Shown in pieces: positions 1-8,142 of a stretch of DNA of 64,000 nucleotides. The stretch spans positions 1-64,000 of the forward strand of contig CAKZRU010000182.1 in assembly GCA_937146725.1 (NCBI GenBank). The letters are read 5' to 3'. A program made the position numbers and the translations under genes. How positions within the stretch are numbered: position 1 is the first letter of the stretch; each line of letters begins with the position of its first letter. The notes beneath the pieces were generated by a model. That model ran no database searches. It was not told the DNA's origin and saw only the letters and a program-made list of their open reading frames with translations. Origin of the DNA: an uncultured Myxococcales bacterium (GTDB taxonomy: Bacteria; Myxococcota_A; Bradymonadia; UBA7976; VGTA01).

Positions 1-374
1 CAAGGCTAGAAAAAACCAAGGCCCAAATGAATTGTATAATCTTTATTTTACGAGATCTTTGAACGACTTTCATCTCCAAAGCCAGTTTTTCAATCTCAGA
101 TTTGTCAATAATTCTTGTGAGTTCCGCTGATATGATGTTAGTCTTCATGTTGGCCGTTTTTATGCGTTTAGGATTTTCTGTTTCACCCTTAAACTACCAT
201 AAAGATTGGCCATTTTTTAGTTTTCCTTCGCTTAAGCGAACACGTATGTAATTGAATTCATCATTTGTTTACTTTCTAGTTTTTAGGATTAATAATTTTT
301 TATGGAGGGATAGATATATTTAGGTCAGTTTTTAATATAATACCCTATGAGAAATATCATTGATAATATCCATC
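1..374. other. Non-coding AT-rich stretch
   Basis: No convincing coding region is seen on either strand. The only ordered element is a perfect 14-bp palindrome (TTCGCTTAAGCGAA) at 227-240, with no T-tract after it, so it is not an obvious terminator. The stretch lies beyond the 3' end of the minus-strand sulfotransferase fusion gene. It may hold signals for a gene left of the window, but I cannot assign any. Confidence 0.5.
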
Positions 375-2762
375 TTAACCCCCATACACTTTAGGGTAGC
401 CATAGCCTTCGGCAATTTCTCCACAGTAATGCCAAGCTGCATCATGGAGCTTTTTTTCCCAATCTCTTGGGTGAGGGAAATCACCACCGCGCTGAGCGTT
501 TAGCTTTTGTGAGAGGACTTGCTGGGCTTGCTGGGCTTGATACCCTTCTAGCTCTAAGAAGCTGAAGATGTCTTCGGCGAGTTTAGGCCCCTTGATTAAG
601 TCCTCAAACTTTACAATCATGACTCGATCTTGACCGATCTTTTCGATTGCTTGGTTGATGTGGCGGTAGGTTTCTGCCCATAGCCAACACACCTTTTCGA
701 AGGGGTGCATTTTAGGCCAGTTTAGTTTTTTAGCTTGCTTAGGAAGTGGTTTGAGTCGGCCATCATCCCAAGGGCCACCGGCGATATAATAGCCACGTCT
801 CATGCCCGAGCGGATAAACTCTCTTGGATCACGAACCAACACTAAGAACTTAGAGTTTGGGATGTCTTTGGCGATCTCAGCGGCAAAGGGAGTCATATTA
901 TGATCGGTTTCACCGTGGATTTTTCCCTGTTCCCATGCATGCGCTAAAATATGAGAACGACCACGCCAAAATGTATCTCCAACCGATATTATATTTTGAT
1001 AGGCATGAAGGGTTTCCATGATCATGTTGGGCTCTGGATGGTGCCATACAACAGCATTTTGAGCCATTTCCATAAGGTGAGCTAATGTCTGTGTTCCGGA
1101 ACGGCCGGTAGATAAAACAAAAAATGCTCGATGCTTAGACTGTTGATCTAACTGTTGACTTGAGACTTTAGTTTTAGCTGTACTTTGCGCTAACTGCTGC
1201 CAAACCTCACTGAAAACATTTTTAATTTTTTGCTCAAGACCCAACTTAAAAGGGCCGGCATGCAGATAAACCGCTTGGGAACTTTCGCCTTCATAGCCAC
1301 CTTCTTTAATCATCTGGTCAGAAGGAATATAGGCGATATTGCCATTAGTATAACTTAACACAAAGGCCAAAGGATCTAGTTCTGTATGACACCAACGAGC
1401 ATAGTCACTGACCGCTTCTCCATTAAAAGCATTGAGTTTCCACTGACCGATTTGCAGAAAGCCTAAGTTAAGTTCGAGCGTATCTTGCTTAAACTTTGGA
1501 TATTTAGCAAAGACTTGATCTCGTTCTTGATTGAGCTGATCAAGACTTGCTCTCTCCTGCTCTTTGCTTTTGATATGGTCTATGTTTAACTCAGCAATCA
1601 AGTTTGCTTGGGCTGATTGAATATAACCTGTGATTGGTTTGAGTGGCTGCGCAAGGGTTTGATTAACCGCAGTAATTAACGGAACTACAGCATCTTTTGC
1701 TTCTTGGATTGTATTTGGCCAACGACGTTCCTCGCCATCATTGATAGCGACTTTATGATCACCAGCCGCCCCTTGTAAAAACATCACGCCACTGAGATTT
1801 TGTTGTTGCTTAAGGGCATTACGTAATAAGCCGGGATAGGCACTGGAAATTACAGGGCATGCTCCATACTCTGTTGGGTGGCATCCATAATTCACCAATA
1901 TAAGGCTTTGTGAACTTTCTTGCCATGTCACCTTGGCGAGACCAAGCTGATTATAGGAAAGTTTAGGATCTTGGTTGGCTAAAACACCAGCAAGAAGCTG
2001 ACCATCTTTATGCACTCTACGAAATACACCAACCGACGCTTGCCCCTGTCCTAATTCTATACTTGCTGGCCTGAGTTGCTGTCTGAGTTTTGGGAGAGCT
2101 CTAATGATTTGATTCACCACAAACTCTGCATAAGCTTTAGAGTACTGGCCCAAAGAGGGTAGAGCTCTTTGTAAAGTAGGGGGGGCATAGTGGGTATGAC
2201 TTGCGTTGAGTAAAACGGCTGTATCTGGGATTTGCCATAGACCCGCATATTTCCGAATATCAGCAACAATCTTTGGATCGAAAGCAAAAAGATCAGCGCT
2301 GATCATTAAGGCCCTGCTTCCTTTAGCATCTTCAAGCATAAGCGCTTGAAGTTTGAGAGGACTCAAAACATCTTGTGCAATTCTTTTTTGTGCTGTGGCA
2401 TAGCCCTGTAATTCCACTCGGAAATCTTTAGGGGTAATATCAAGTTCAAGAAAGGCCGCTAAAAAGCTATGAGTTGAGTTTTGGCGAGTGCTTAGCAAAG
2501 TAAGGCGCTCTGCAAAGAGCTCGGCAGCCGGTTCTTCACCAATCAGCTCGGCTAGTTTGGTGATCGATTGAATACATTGTTCTTGATCGCCTTGTAACTC
2601 GGCTAAAACAGCTGACCAAGCAATGGCTTCAAAATGCTCAGGTACTAATGATTGAGCGATGGCTAAGCATTCAAGAGCTTCTGCTGGTTTTCCAAGTAGC
2701 CAGGCATCTTGACACTGAGCCAAAAGTTCAGAATAAAGTGAGTTTATGTTGTCGTCAGCCAC
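375..2762 (-). CDS. Neutral-ceramidase-like / sulfotransferase fusion protein
   Basis: This 795-residue protein has three parts. Residues 1 to about 95 are helical and TPR-like. Residues about 105-480 resemble the catalytic region of neutral ceramidases, with a SHTHYAPP motif near 190, a GCHPTEYG motif near 293 and GAAGD near 332, matching the family's His-rich zinc site. From about 548 to the end it is a P-loop sulfotransferase: STGRSGTQT near 555 would bind the 5'-phosphosulfate of PAPS, and VLVRDPREFIRSG near 640 the 3'-phosphate. There is no signal peptide, although ceramidases are usually exported, so a cytoplasmic role in sphingolipid-like or other amide-lipid chemistry is possible. The start is GTG, with AAGGG six bases upstream. 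I know of no standard family with this domain order. Each domain call is good; the joint function is inference. Confidence 0.8.
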   Translation of the reverse strand: MADDNINSLYSELLAQCQDAWLLGKPAEALECLAIAQSLVPEHFEAIAWSAVLAELQGDQEQCIQSITKLAELIGEEPAAELFAERLTLLSTRQNSTHSFLAAFLELDITPKDFRVELQGYATAQKRIAQDVLSPLKLQALMLEDAKGSRALMISADLFAFDPKIVADIRKYAGLWQIPDTAVLLNASHTHYAPPTLQRALPSLGQYSKAYAEFVVNQIIRALPKLRQQLRPASIELGQGQASVGVFRRVHKDGQLLAGVLANQDPKLSYNQLGLAKVTWQESSQSLILVNYGCHPTEYGACPVISSAYPGLLRNALKQQQNLSGVMFLQGAAGDHKVAINDGEERRWPNTIQEAKDAVVPLITAVNQTLAQPLKPITGYIQSAQANLIAELNIDHIKSKEQERASLDQLNQERDQVFAKYPKFKQDTLELNLGFLQIGQWKLNAFNGEAVSDYARWCHTELDPLAFVLSYTNGNIAYIPSDQMIKEGGYEGESSQAVYLHAGPFKLGLEQKIKNVFSEVWQQLAQSTAKTKVSSQQLDQQSKHRAFFVLSTGRSGTQTLAHLMEMAQNAVVWHHPEPNMIMETLHAYQNIISVGDTFWRGRSHILAHAWEQGKIHGETDHNMTPFAAEIAKDIPNSKFLVLVRDPREFIRSGMRRGYYIAGGPWDDGRLKPLPKQAKKLNWPKMHPFEKVCWLWAETYRHINQAIEKIGQDRVMIVKFEDLIKGPKLAEDIFSFLELEGYQAQQAQQVLSQKLNAQRGGDFPHPRDWEKKLHDAAWHYCGEIAEGYGYPKVYGG

Positions 2763-2846
2763 AAAATGCCCTTATCGATCAAAAGTCCCTAAACTAGCTC
2801 GTTTAAACCTAGTAGAGAGTAGAGCAAAACTCAAGTCTGTTGATCC

Positions 2847-3989
2847 TTAATTTCCGATCTGCATCCACTGTTCAATTTGCTGTTTGATCTTTTGTCCCCG
2901 GGCATCCCAAGTGAGCTCATCGGAACGCTCTTGGGCACCTTGGGCAAGGCGGGTACATAGCTCTGGTTGATCTCTTAATTTTCTGAGTTCTTCCACTAAC
3001 AAAGGAGAATTGTCAGTGCCGACTAACCAGGCGTTTTCATTATGATTTAAAACATCGGCGGTATCAGGGGAACGAGGCGCTACAATCGGGCGGCCACAGG
3101 CTAAATACTCAAAGATTTTCATGGGGAGTACTGTATTGCCGGTTTTAAGTGCAATCGATGAACTAGGAATCATTAGGACATCACAAGCGCTTAAAAGGGT
3201 GGGAACATAGCTAGGCTTTTGCCAAGGCAGTAAGGTCACATTAGGTAAGGCTTCGGCTCGGTCTAAGACCTCTTGGTCTTTGCCTCCTCCGGCAAGTAGC
3301 AAGTGAATATCCGGTGCAAGTTCAGCGACCTCAATAAGTGTTAAGATCCCTTTTTCAATATCTAGGCGACCGGTATATCCAATCACTAAGCGATCTTGGG
3401 GCAGACCTAATTCGGTTTTTGCCTCACTTTTTGGGGGCGCTTTTTGATAACTTTCCGGATGAAAACCATTGTGAGCCACCATAAGCTTGCTTGGCTCAAT
3501 GCCTACATCAACATAGGCCTGTCGAGCCAAAGCTGAGTGAAAAAAGCCTCCCAAGAGTAAGGGGTTTTTAAAAAGTGACTGGAATTGCCAGCGCATGAAC
3601 GCATATTGCTTGGGCCATGGGCGATAGGTGTCATATACCGCTTTAATTCCGGCTTGGAGAGCTTGGCGAATGGCTAAAATATTGCGTGAATAAACTAGGT
3701 CAAAACCTTCATCCTTAATGTGCTTCATCGCTTCACGACAATGGCTCCACTTGTGGATAAAGCGTGGAACAAGACTTGAGCGCTGAAGCTGTCTAATTTC
3801 GATTTGGCCACTCAAGCTATAATGTTCGAGGATCTCTTGGGTTGTTAAAGGGCGTTCATGCAGAGCTTGAGCACAAAAGATCGTCACTTGGATCCCTTGC
3901 CGACTTAAGGCGAGGGCTGTGTTTAAAACCTGCCAAGCATCAGCACCGGTCGAAGGGTAAAACCCATCATAGATATAAGCGAGTTTCAT
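2847..3989 (-). CDS. Glycosyltransferase, family GT4-like
   Basis: This 380-residue cytoplasmic or membrane-associated glycosyltransferase has the GT-B fold. The N-terminal half opens with a Gly-rich acceptor-side segment (GADAWQVLNTALALSRQG). The C-terminal half has the nucleotide-sugar domain: VIGYTGRLDIEKG near residue 203, then PMKIFEYLACGRPIVAP, which carries the Glu residues that bind the donor in GT4 enzymes. It overlaps the upstream FAD oxidase gene by 4 bp (ATGA-type overlap), so the two are translationally coupled. The neighbours (oxidase, epimerase) suggest synthesis or modification of a polysaccharide or glycolipid. Donor and acceptor cannot be read from the sequence. Confidence 0.88.
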   Translation of the reverse strand: MKLAYIYDGFYPSTGADAWQVLNTALALSRQGIQVTIFCAQALHERPLTTQEILEHYSLSGQIEIRQLQRSSLVPRFIHKWSHCREAMKHIKDEGFDLVYSRNILAIRQALQAGIKAVYDTYRPWPKQYAFMRWQFQSLFKNPLLLGGFFHSALARQAYVDVGIEPSKLMVAHNGFHPESYQKAPPKSEAKTELGLPQDRLVIGYTGRLDIEKGILTLIEVAELAPDIHLLLAGGGKDQEVLDRAEALPNVTLLPWQKPSYVPTLLSACDVLMIPSSSIALKTGNTVLPMKIFEYLACGRPIVAPRSPDTADVLNHNENAWLVGTDNSPLLVEELRKLRDQPELCTRLAQGAQERSDELTWDARGQKIKQQIEQWMQIGN

Positions 3990-5314
3990 GAATCTTCCTT
4001 TGACTGATTAGGCGTTAAACCAAGTTCTTGAGCAAATGAATTAAGGAACTTTCCCTGTGGATCCAAGCGATTTCGATAGGTCTTAAACTCGGACCACTGT
4101 GGATAAAGCTGATGGATTTCAGATAAAGGCTGAAAGCTACATTTACCCCAATGCTGTCGGGTTTGATAACGCATCAGTATTTTGGGGATCTTTTGCATCA
4201 GTGGGTTCTCGGGATAAATAAACAAAGAGACCCAAACCGCTGCCTGACCCTGAGAAGCAAATAAAGTTCCTCGTTCGGCGGCGGCCGGTCGTAAACCAAT
4301 GGGACGATCGGGATAGTAGCCGGTCTGAGCAAAAAGGGCCCGTAATTCTTGGATGAGAGCTTTAGCTTGGGTCAGGCTCACCGCAAACTCACCCTCGGGT
4401 GGCGTTCGATTTCTTGCTCTTTTTTTGAGAATCGCCTCAGCACTCCCATTGAGCGGGGCGATCATATGGTGATAAAGCCCACTGTATTGGCGGGGCTTAA
4501 GTAAGCGACTGGCCCAAAAAGCTAAGCGATTCGCCAAACGTCCTCGCCAAGTTTGACCCTCAAAGTCTCGGCCGGCATAAGCCAACTTTTTGGAAAGCCA
4601 ATCCAAGATCAGAGTGGGTGTATTAAAACGGGTTTCACGTTGCGGTAAAGCATGAGGATCAATGGTGTCTGAACGCTCTCCGGAATAATCCAAAACATAA
4701 TCTAGCGCGGGTAGCCAAATCGCCGCTTGGAACTCAGCACCTTGTGGATTTAAAAGGCGAGGTAAGTAATCATCGAACTTGAGAAGGTGACGTTTGAGAT
4801 CAATCGTAAAGCTTGGTTCACATTGTAAAACATACGATAAAGCGATACCGGTTAAGCCCAAGCTAGGTAGAAGATGTGGAAACTCCGGGTCTTCTTCTTG
4901 AAAGGTATGCACTTGCCCTTGACCATCAACGAGCGTTAAGGATTTGACCACCGAGGCCACTGAACCATGAAAATATGAACCTCCATGCGTACCGGTAGAA
5001 ATCGCTCCGCCTACTGTTTGGCCATGCCATTCTCCAATATTAGGAAGCGCAAGGTCTTTTTGGTCTAAAAAACTAAGAAGATCCTTGAGAATCACCCCTG
5101 CGCCGACCTCAACCTGATTATTTTCAAGGCGTTTTAAAGTTTGAAAGTGATCTAAATGAATCAAAGTGCCTTGGCTTTGAAAGCAAGGACTTTTAGAGGT
5201 TTGAGAGCCCACGGGTCTAAGCAGGTCTAGATGGGAAAGACCTTCTTTTAAAGTCAGCTTCTGTATATGTGCTTGGAGATCCTCATTATTGCTTGGGGTG
5301 TAATGCTGATTCAT
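3986..5314 (-). CDS. FAD-linked oxidoreductase, sugar-lactone oxidase (ALO/GLO) type
   Basis: This 442-residue protein has an N-terminal PCMH-type FAD-binding domain with the segment GQTVGGAISTGTHGGS (about 103-118), the hallmark of L-gulono/D-arabinono-lactone oxidases and relatives. The C-terminal ALO-type domain has a RQHWGKCSFQP segment and ends in YRNRLDPQGKFLNSF, the usual closing motif. Family members oxidise sugar lactones, alditols or, in DprE1, a lipid-linked ribose. The gene sits between an epimerase gene (13 bp away) and a glycosyltransferase gene (4-bp overlap), so a sugar or lipid-linked sugar substrate is likely. The exact substrate is unknown. Confidence 0.85.
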   Translation of the reverse strand: MNQHYTPSNNEDLQAHIQKLTLKEGLSHLDLLRPVGSQTSKSPCFQSQGTLIHLDHFQTLKRLENNQVEVGAGVILKDLLSFLDQKDLALPNIGEWHGQTVGGAISTGTHGGSYFHGSVASVVKSLTLVDGQGQVHTFQEEDPEFPHLLPSLGLTGIALSYVLQCEPSFTIDLKRHLLKFDDYLPRLLNPQGAEFQAAIWLPALDYVLDYSGERSDTIDPHALPQRETRFNTPTLILDWLSKKLAYAGRDFEGQTWRGRLANRLAFWASRLLKPRQYSGLYHHMIAPLNGSAEAILKKRARNRTPPEGEFAVSLTQAKALIQELRALFAQTGYYPDRPIGLRPAAAERGTLFASQGQAAVWVSLFIYPENPLMQKIPKILMRYQTRQHWGKCSFQPLSEIHQLYPQWSEFKTYRNRLDPQGKFLNSFAQELGLTPNQSKEDS

Positions 5315-5326
5315 CGCGAACTCATC

Positions 5327-6373
5327 TCACTTGTGCTTTGCATAAATTAAGTGCTGTGGCTCATACCCTAACAAGCGTTGAGTATGTTGATGAGGATAGT
5401 GAAACTTTGGTGTATAGCCTGTAGATCTAACCTCTCCTCGTAATGTCGCAACCCCATCAATCGTATAGCGAATAAGGGTATCAAGCACCCAAGGTAAGCG
5501 CCAGGTCCATACACCTAACCTTTGGGCAATATGCTTATGAAACAGACTTAATTCAATGGCTTCCGCTGCCAAATTAAAGACTTGGTTCTTAGCTTCAGCC
5601 TTGCTACCCATCAACATAAATCCCTGAACTAAGTCATCGATATGAATAAAGTTGAAGACAACTCGCCCAAAGCAAATATGATAACGGCTCACCAAGTTTT
5701 CGACTTGACTCCCCCATGGACGGCATCCCGGGCCATAAACATTCGTTGGTCTCACAATCACATAGTCCATATTATGCTGTTGAGCCGATGAGGGATTAGA
5801 TGAGGGATTGAGTGACGCACAAAGTGACTTGCACAGATGCTCACCTTCGAGCTTACTTCGGCTATAATGGTTAAGCTTAGGATGTAAATAGGGCTCAAGG
5901 GCCTCATCAAAAATATAATTTGAGCTTTTTGTACCACGATAGACCGAAATCGAACTCACATAAATAAAGCGCTTGACCTGTGCCGAATGAGCAACCTCAA
6001 TGATATGTCGAGTCCCCTCAATATTGACTTGGTCACTAAGTTTCGGGTCTTTTTTACCCATGAAAGCTGCGCAGTGAATGACTAAATCAGTATCAGTACA
6101 GAGTTTTTTTAAGGCCTTATGGTCATCAAGGTCACCTTGAATGAGATTGATGTCTGACCAAAAAGGATCATCAGCATATTTGGTAGTATTTCTGAGTAAG
6201 GCATTTACTGCAATCCCACAAGCATGATAGGCGCTGACTAATGCTTTACCAATAAAACCATTGGCCCCGGTGATGGCCACTCGCTTGATCTGAATAGGCT
6301 CTTTGGAGACTTGCTTGTTTGTAGATGTAGATGTCAACTCAGACACAGATGTAGATACGGAATCAGACACCAT
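5327..6373 (-). CDS. NAD-dependent epimerase/dehydratase (extended SDR)
   Basis: This 348-residue extended short-chain dehydrogenase has a Rossmann motif TGANGFIG at about 35-42 and the catalytic Tyr-x3-Lys as YSRSK near 170. IVRPTNVYGPG follows, as is typical of nucleotide-sugar epimerases and 3-beta-HSD-like enzymes. About 30 residues rich in Ser, Thr and Val precede the fold and look like a non-conserved extension. A good AAGGGAG ribosome-binding site precedes the ATG, so this start is favoured despite the odd N-terminus. It is the first gene of the tight minus-strand run epimerase-oxidase-glycosyltransferase. The substrate is probably an activated or lipid-linked sugar; this is inferred from context. 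Confidence 0.87.
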   Translation of the reverse strand: MVSDSVSTSVSELTSTSTNKQVSKEPIQIKRVAITGANGFIGKALVSAYHACGIAVNALLRNTTKYADDPFWSDINLIQGDLDDHKALKKLCTDTDLVIHCAAFMGKKDPKLSDQVNIEGTRHIIEVAHSAQVKRFIYVSSISVYRGTKSSNYIFDEALEPYLHPKLNHYSRSKLEGEHLCKSLCASLNPSSNPSSAQQHNMDYVIVRPTNVYGPGCRPWGSQVENLVSRYHICFGRVVFNFIHIDDLVQGFMLMGSKAEAKNQVFNLAAEAIELSLFHKHIAQRLGVWTWRLPWVLDTLIRYTIDGVATLRGEVRSTGYTPKFHYPHQHTQRLLGYEPQHLIYAKHK

Positions 6374-6564
6374 GAACTCCCTTAGGACAGCCGGCCATAA
6401 AGCCCGATGAAAACCTTATTAATCGCTCTGTTCTTAGCATAAGTTATAAAGTCTGCAAAGGTTTGACTCTATTCTTAGATTTGAAATCTTTTGCACATAT
6501 TGTTTATAGATGGACCTGATTCAACTTTCACTAAAGTAGACAGTGGCTAAAGTTGACTTGTTCT

Positions 6565-7875
6565 TTACAGGAATCGTGCTAATAAAAAGCCTACTGCGAC
6601 AAGAGCAATCACCAACAATAAAAGTGAAGCATAAAGAATCAGCACATTTTGTAAGCTGTGATTTAACCATTTATTAAGGCGAACAGTCATTTTTTTGGTG
6701 AAGGTACGCGGACAGACCACTTCAAACTCATCATTTAATGCGGCTTCAAAATATAGAAGCATTTCATGAGCCGAGGTATAGCGTTTAGTTAGATCTGGAG
6801 TGAGGGCCTTAATAATGGCTTGTGTATATTCAGAAGGCATATATCTTTGAGTTGGGTGAAAAACAAAATCCGGTATTTTAGGCTTATGACTTTGGAGTAA
6901 ATCCACTAATTCTTGTAAGGTTTGGGCTTTGGGTGCGGCTTGGCTTAGAGTCATGAGCTCATAGGCGACCGCACCAATCGAATAGAGATCGCTTTGTGGG
7001 CCAATGGGCTTTGCTTGTGCCTGTTCGGGTGACATATACAAAGGAGTGCCACATAAAATAGGGTTAGTTTGAGCAACATCAAAGTCTTCAGCAATGCCCC
7101 AATCCAATAAATACAGTTCACCTTGAGCACCGATCTTGATATTTTCAGGCTTAATATCTCGATGTAAAACTCGAGAGCCATGTGCCTGAATCATGACTCT
7201 TAGCAATTGAGTGATGAGCTGGGCTCTATACCGAAAGGTGTATTTGGCATGCGTTTTTGCATCTCCGGCTTGTAGCAAAGCAATGATATGTTCAAGGGAA
7301 TCTCCTTCAACCTGCTTCATCACAATATAAGGAGCGCCTTCATGAGTGCGTGAGGCCTGATATACCGGTGGCACACTTGGGTGTTCCAAGCGTCCAACAA
7401 AGCGTAATTCATTGTGACAAGCCAATAGGGCCTGCGTGCCTTCACCCTTAAATTGCTTTAAGGCAACATTACGATTTAGATCACGGTCATGAGCCCCAAA
7501 AACATCACCAAAGGCACCACTGCCAAGCTTAGATTGAACCTCAAAGCGCTCTAATGTTTGGTGAGTGTGAGTTTGATCAAGAGGTAAATCACTAAAAAGT
7601 GAAGGCCCAAAGGTTTTGGAAAGCAGAGTTTTTTGCTCAAGACTGTTTTGTTCATTTTCTTGATTGGATTCAAGATGGTGTTGAACATGAGCATCATTTT
7701 GAGTCCGGTGAACTTGTGCTTGTGCAACTGTCATATCCAAGTGATCTGCAAAGAGAGTGGCGGAAAAGTACTCATCTGACAGTTGCAGAACTGTTTGATC
7801 TAAATTGGAGTTCATTTCTTGTTCTGATTCATTCACTGTTGACTGAAAACCTGCGTTTGTATCTGCATGATCCAT
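6565..7875 (-). CDS. Membrane-anchored Ser/Thr protein kinase
   Basis: This 436-residue Hanks-type kinase has a Gly-rich loop LGSGAFGDVFG near residue 112, the ATP-anchoring Lys in VALKQF near 140 and a catalytic loop LHRDIKPENIKI near 235. The metal-binding motif is DWG rather than DFG, a variant also seen in other bacterial kinases. An activation-segment motif GTPLYMSPEQ follows. The first 100 residues are polar, Gln/His-rich and without a recognised domain. A single C-terminal transmembrane helix (about 411-432) anchors it with the kinase in the cytoplasm, and no extracellular sensor follows. It lies upstream of the epimerase gene with a 190-bp gap, so co-transcription is uncertain. All key catalytic residues are present. 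Confidence 0.92.
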   Translation of the reverse strand: MDHADTNAGFQSTVNESEQEMNSNLDQTVLQLSDEYFSATLFADHLDMTVAQAQVHRTQNDAHVQHHLESNQENEQNSLEQKTLLSKTFGPSLFSDLPLDQTHTHQTLERFEVQSKLGSGAFGDVFGAHDRDLNRNVALKQFKGEGTQALLACHNELRFVGRLEHPSVPPVYQASRTHEGAPYIVMKQVEGDSLEHIIALLQAGDAKTHAKYTFRYRAQLITQLLRVMIQAHGSRVLHRDIKPENIKIGAQGELYLLDWGIAEDFDVAQTNPILCGTPLYMSPEQAQAKPIGPQSDLYSIGAVAYELMTLSQAAPKAQTLQELVDLLQSHKPKIPDFVFHPTQRYMPSEYTQAIIKALTPDLTKRYTSAHEMLLYFEAALNDEFEVVCPRTFTKKMTVRLNKWLNHSLQNVLILYASLLLLVIALVAVGFLLARFL

Positions 7876-8053
7876 GATTAAAACCTGTCTTCTTGGGCCA
7901 AAACTTATCTGTTTAGATTAAGCTAGCTAGAACAAGATCAATGTCAAGACCATAAGTTTTTTATAAGCTTTGGTCAGAATCTTTCCTTTCAACTTTTAGC
8001 GATATGGTAATAACAGATTTTGTACATAGCTTAATCAAAGGTTGAAAAAATGT

Positions 8054-8082
8054 TTGACACTAAATATAACAATCGTTATACA
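8054..8082 (+). promoter_or_regulatory. Sigma-70-type promoter with overlapping palindrome
   Basis: TTGACA (8054-8059) and TATACA (8077-8082) are separated by exactly 17 bp, close to a consensus vegetative promoter. An inverted repeat, TATAAC (8065-8070) / GTTATA (8075-8080) with a 4-bp spacer, covers the spacer and runs into the -10 box. A protein bound there would block RNA polymerase. It lies about 60 bp upstream of the ferrochelatase-like gene. The promoter call is strong; the operator call is inference. Confidence 0.75.
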
Positions 8083-8142
8083 AAGATTGTTTTTAACTTA
8101 CATATCTTCAATTTAGCTTCATTTTTATGACAGGAACATCAA

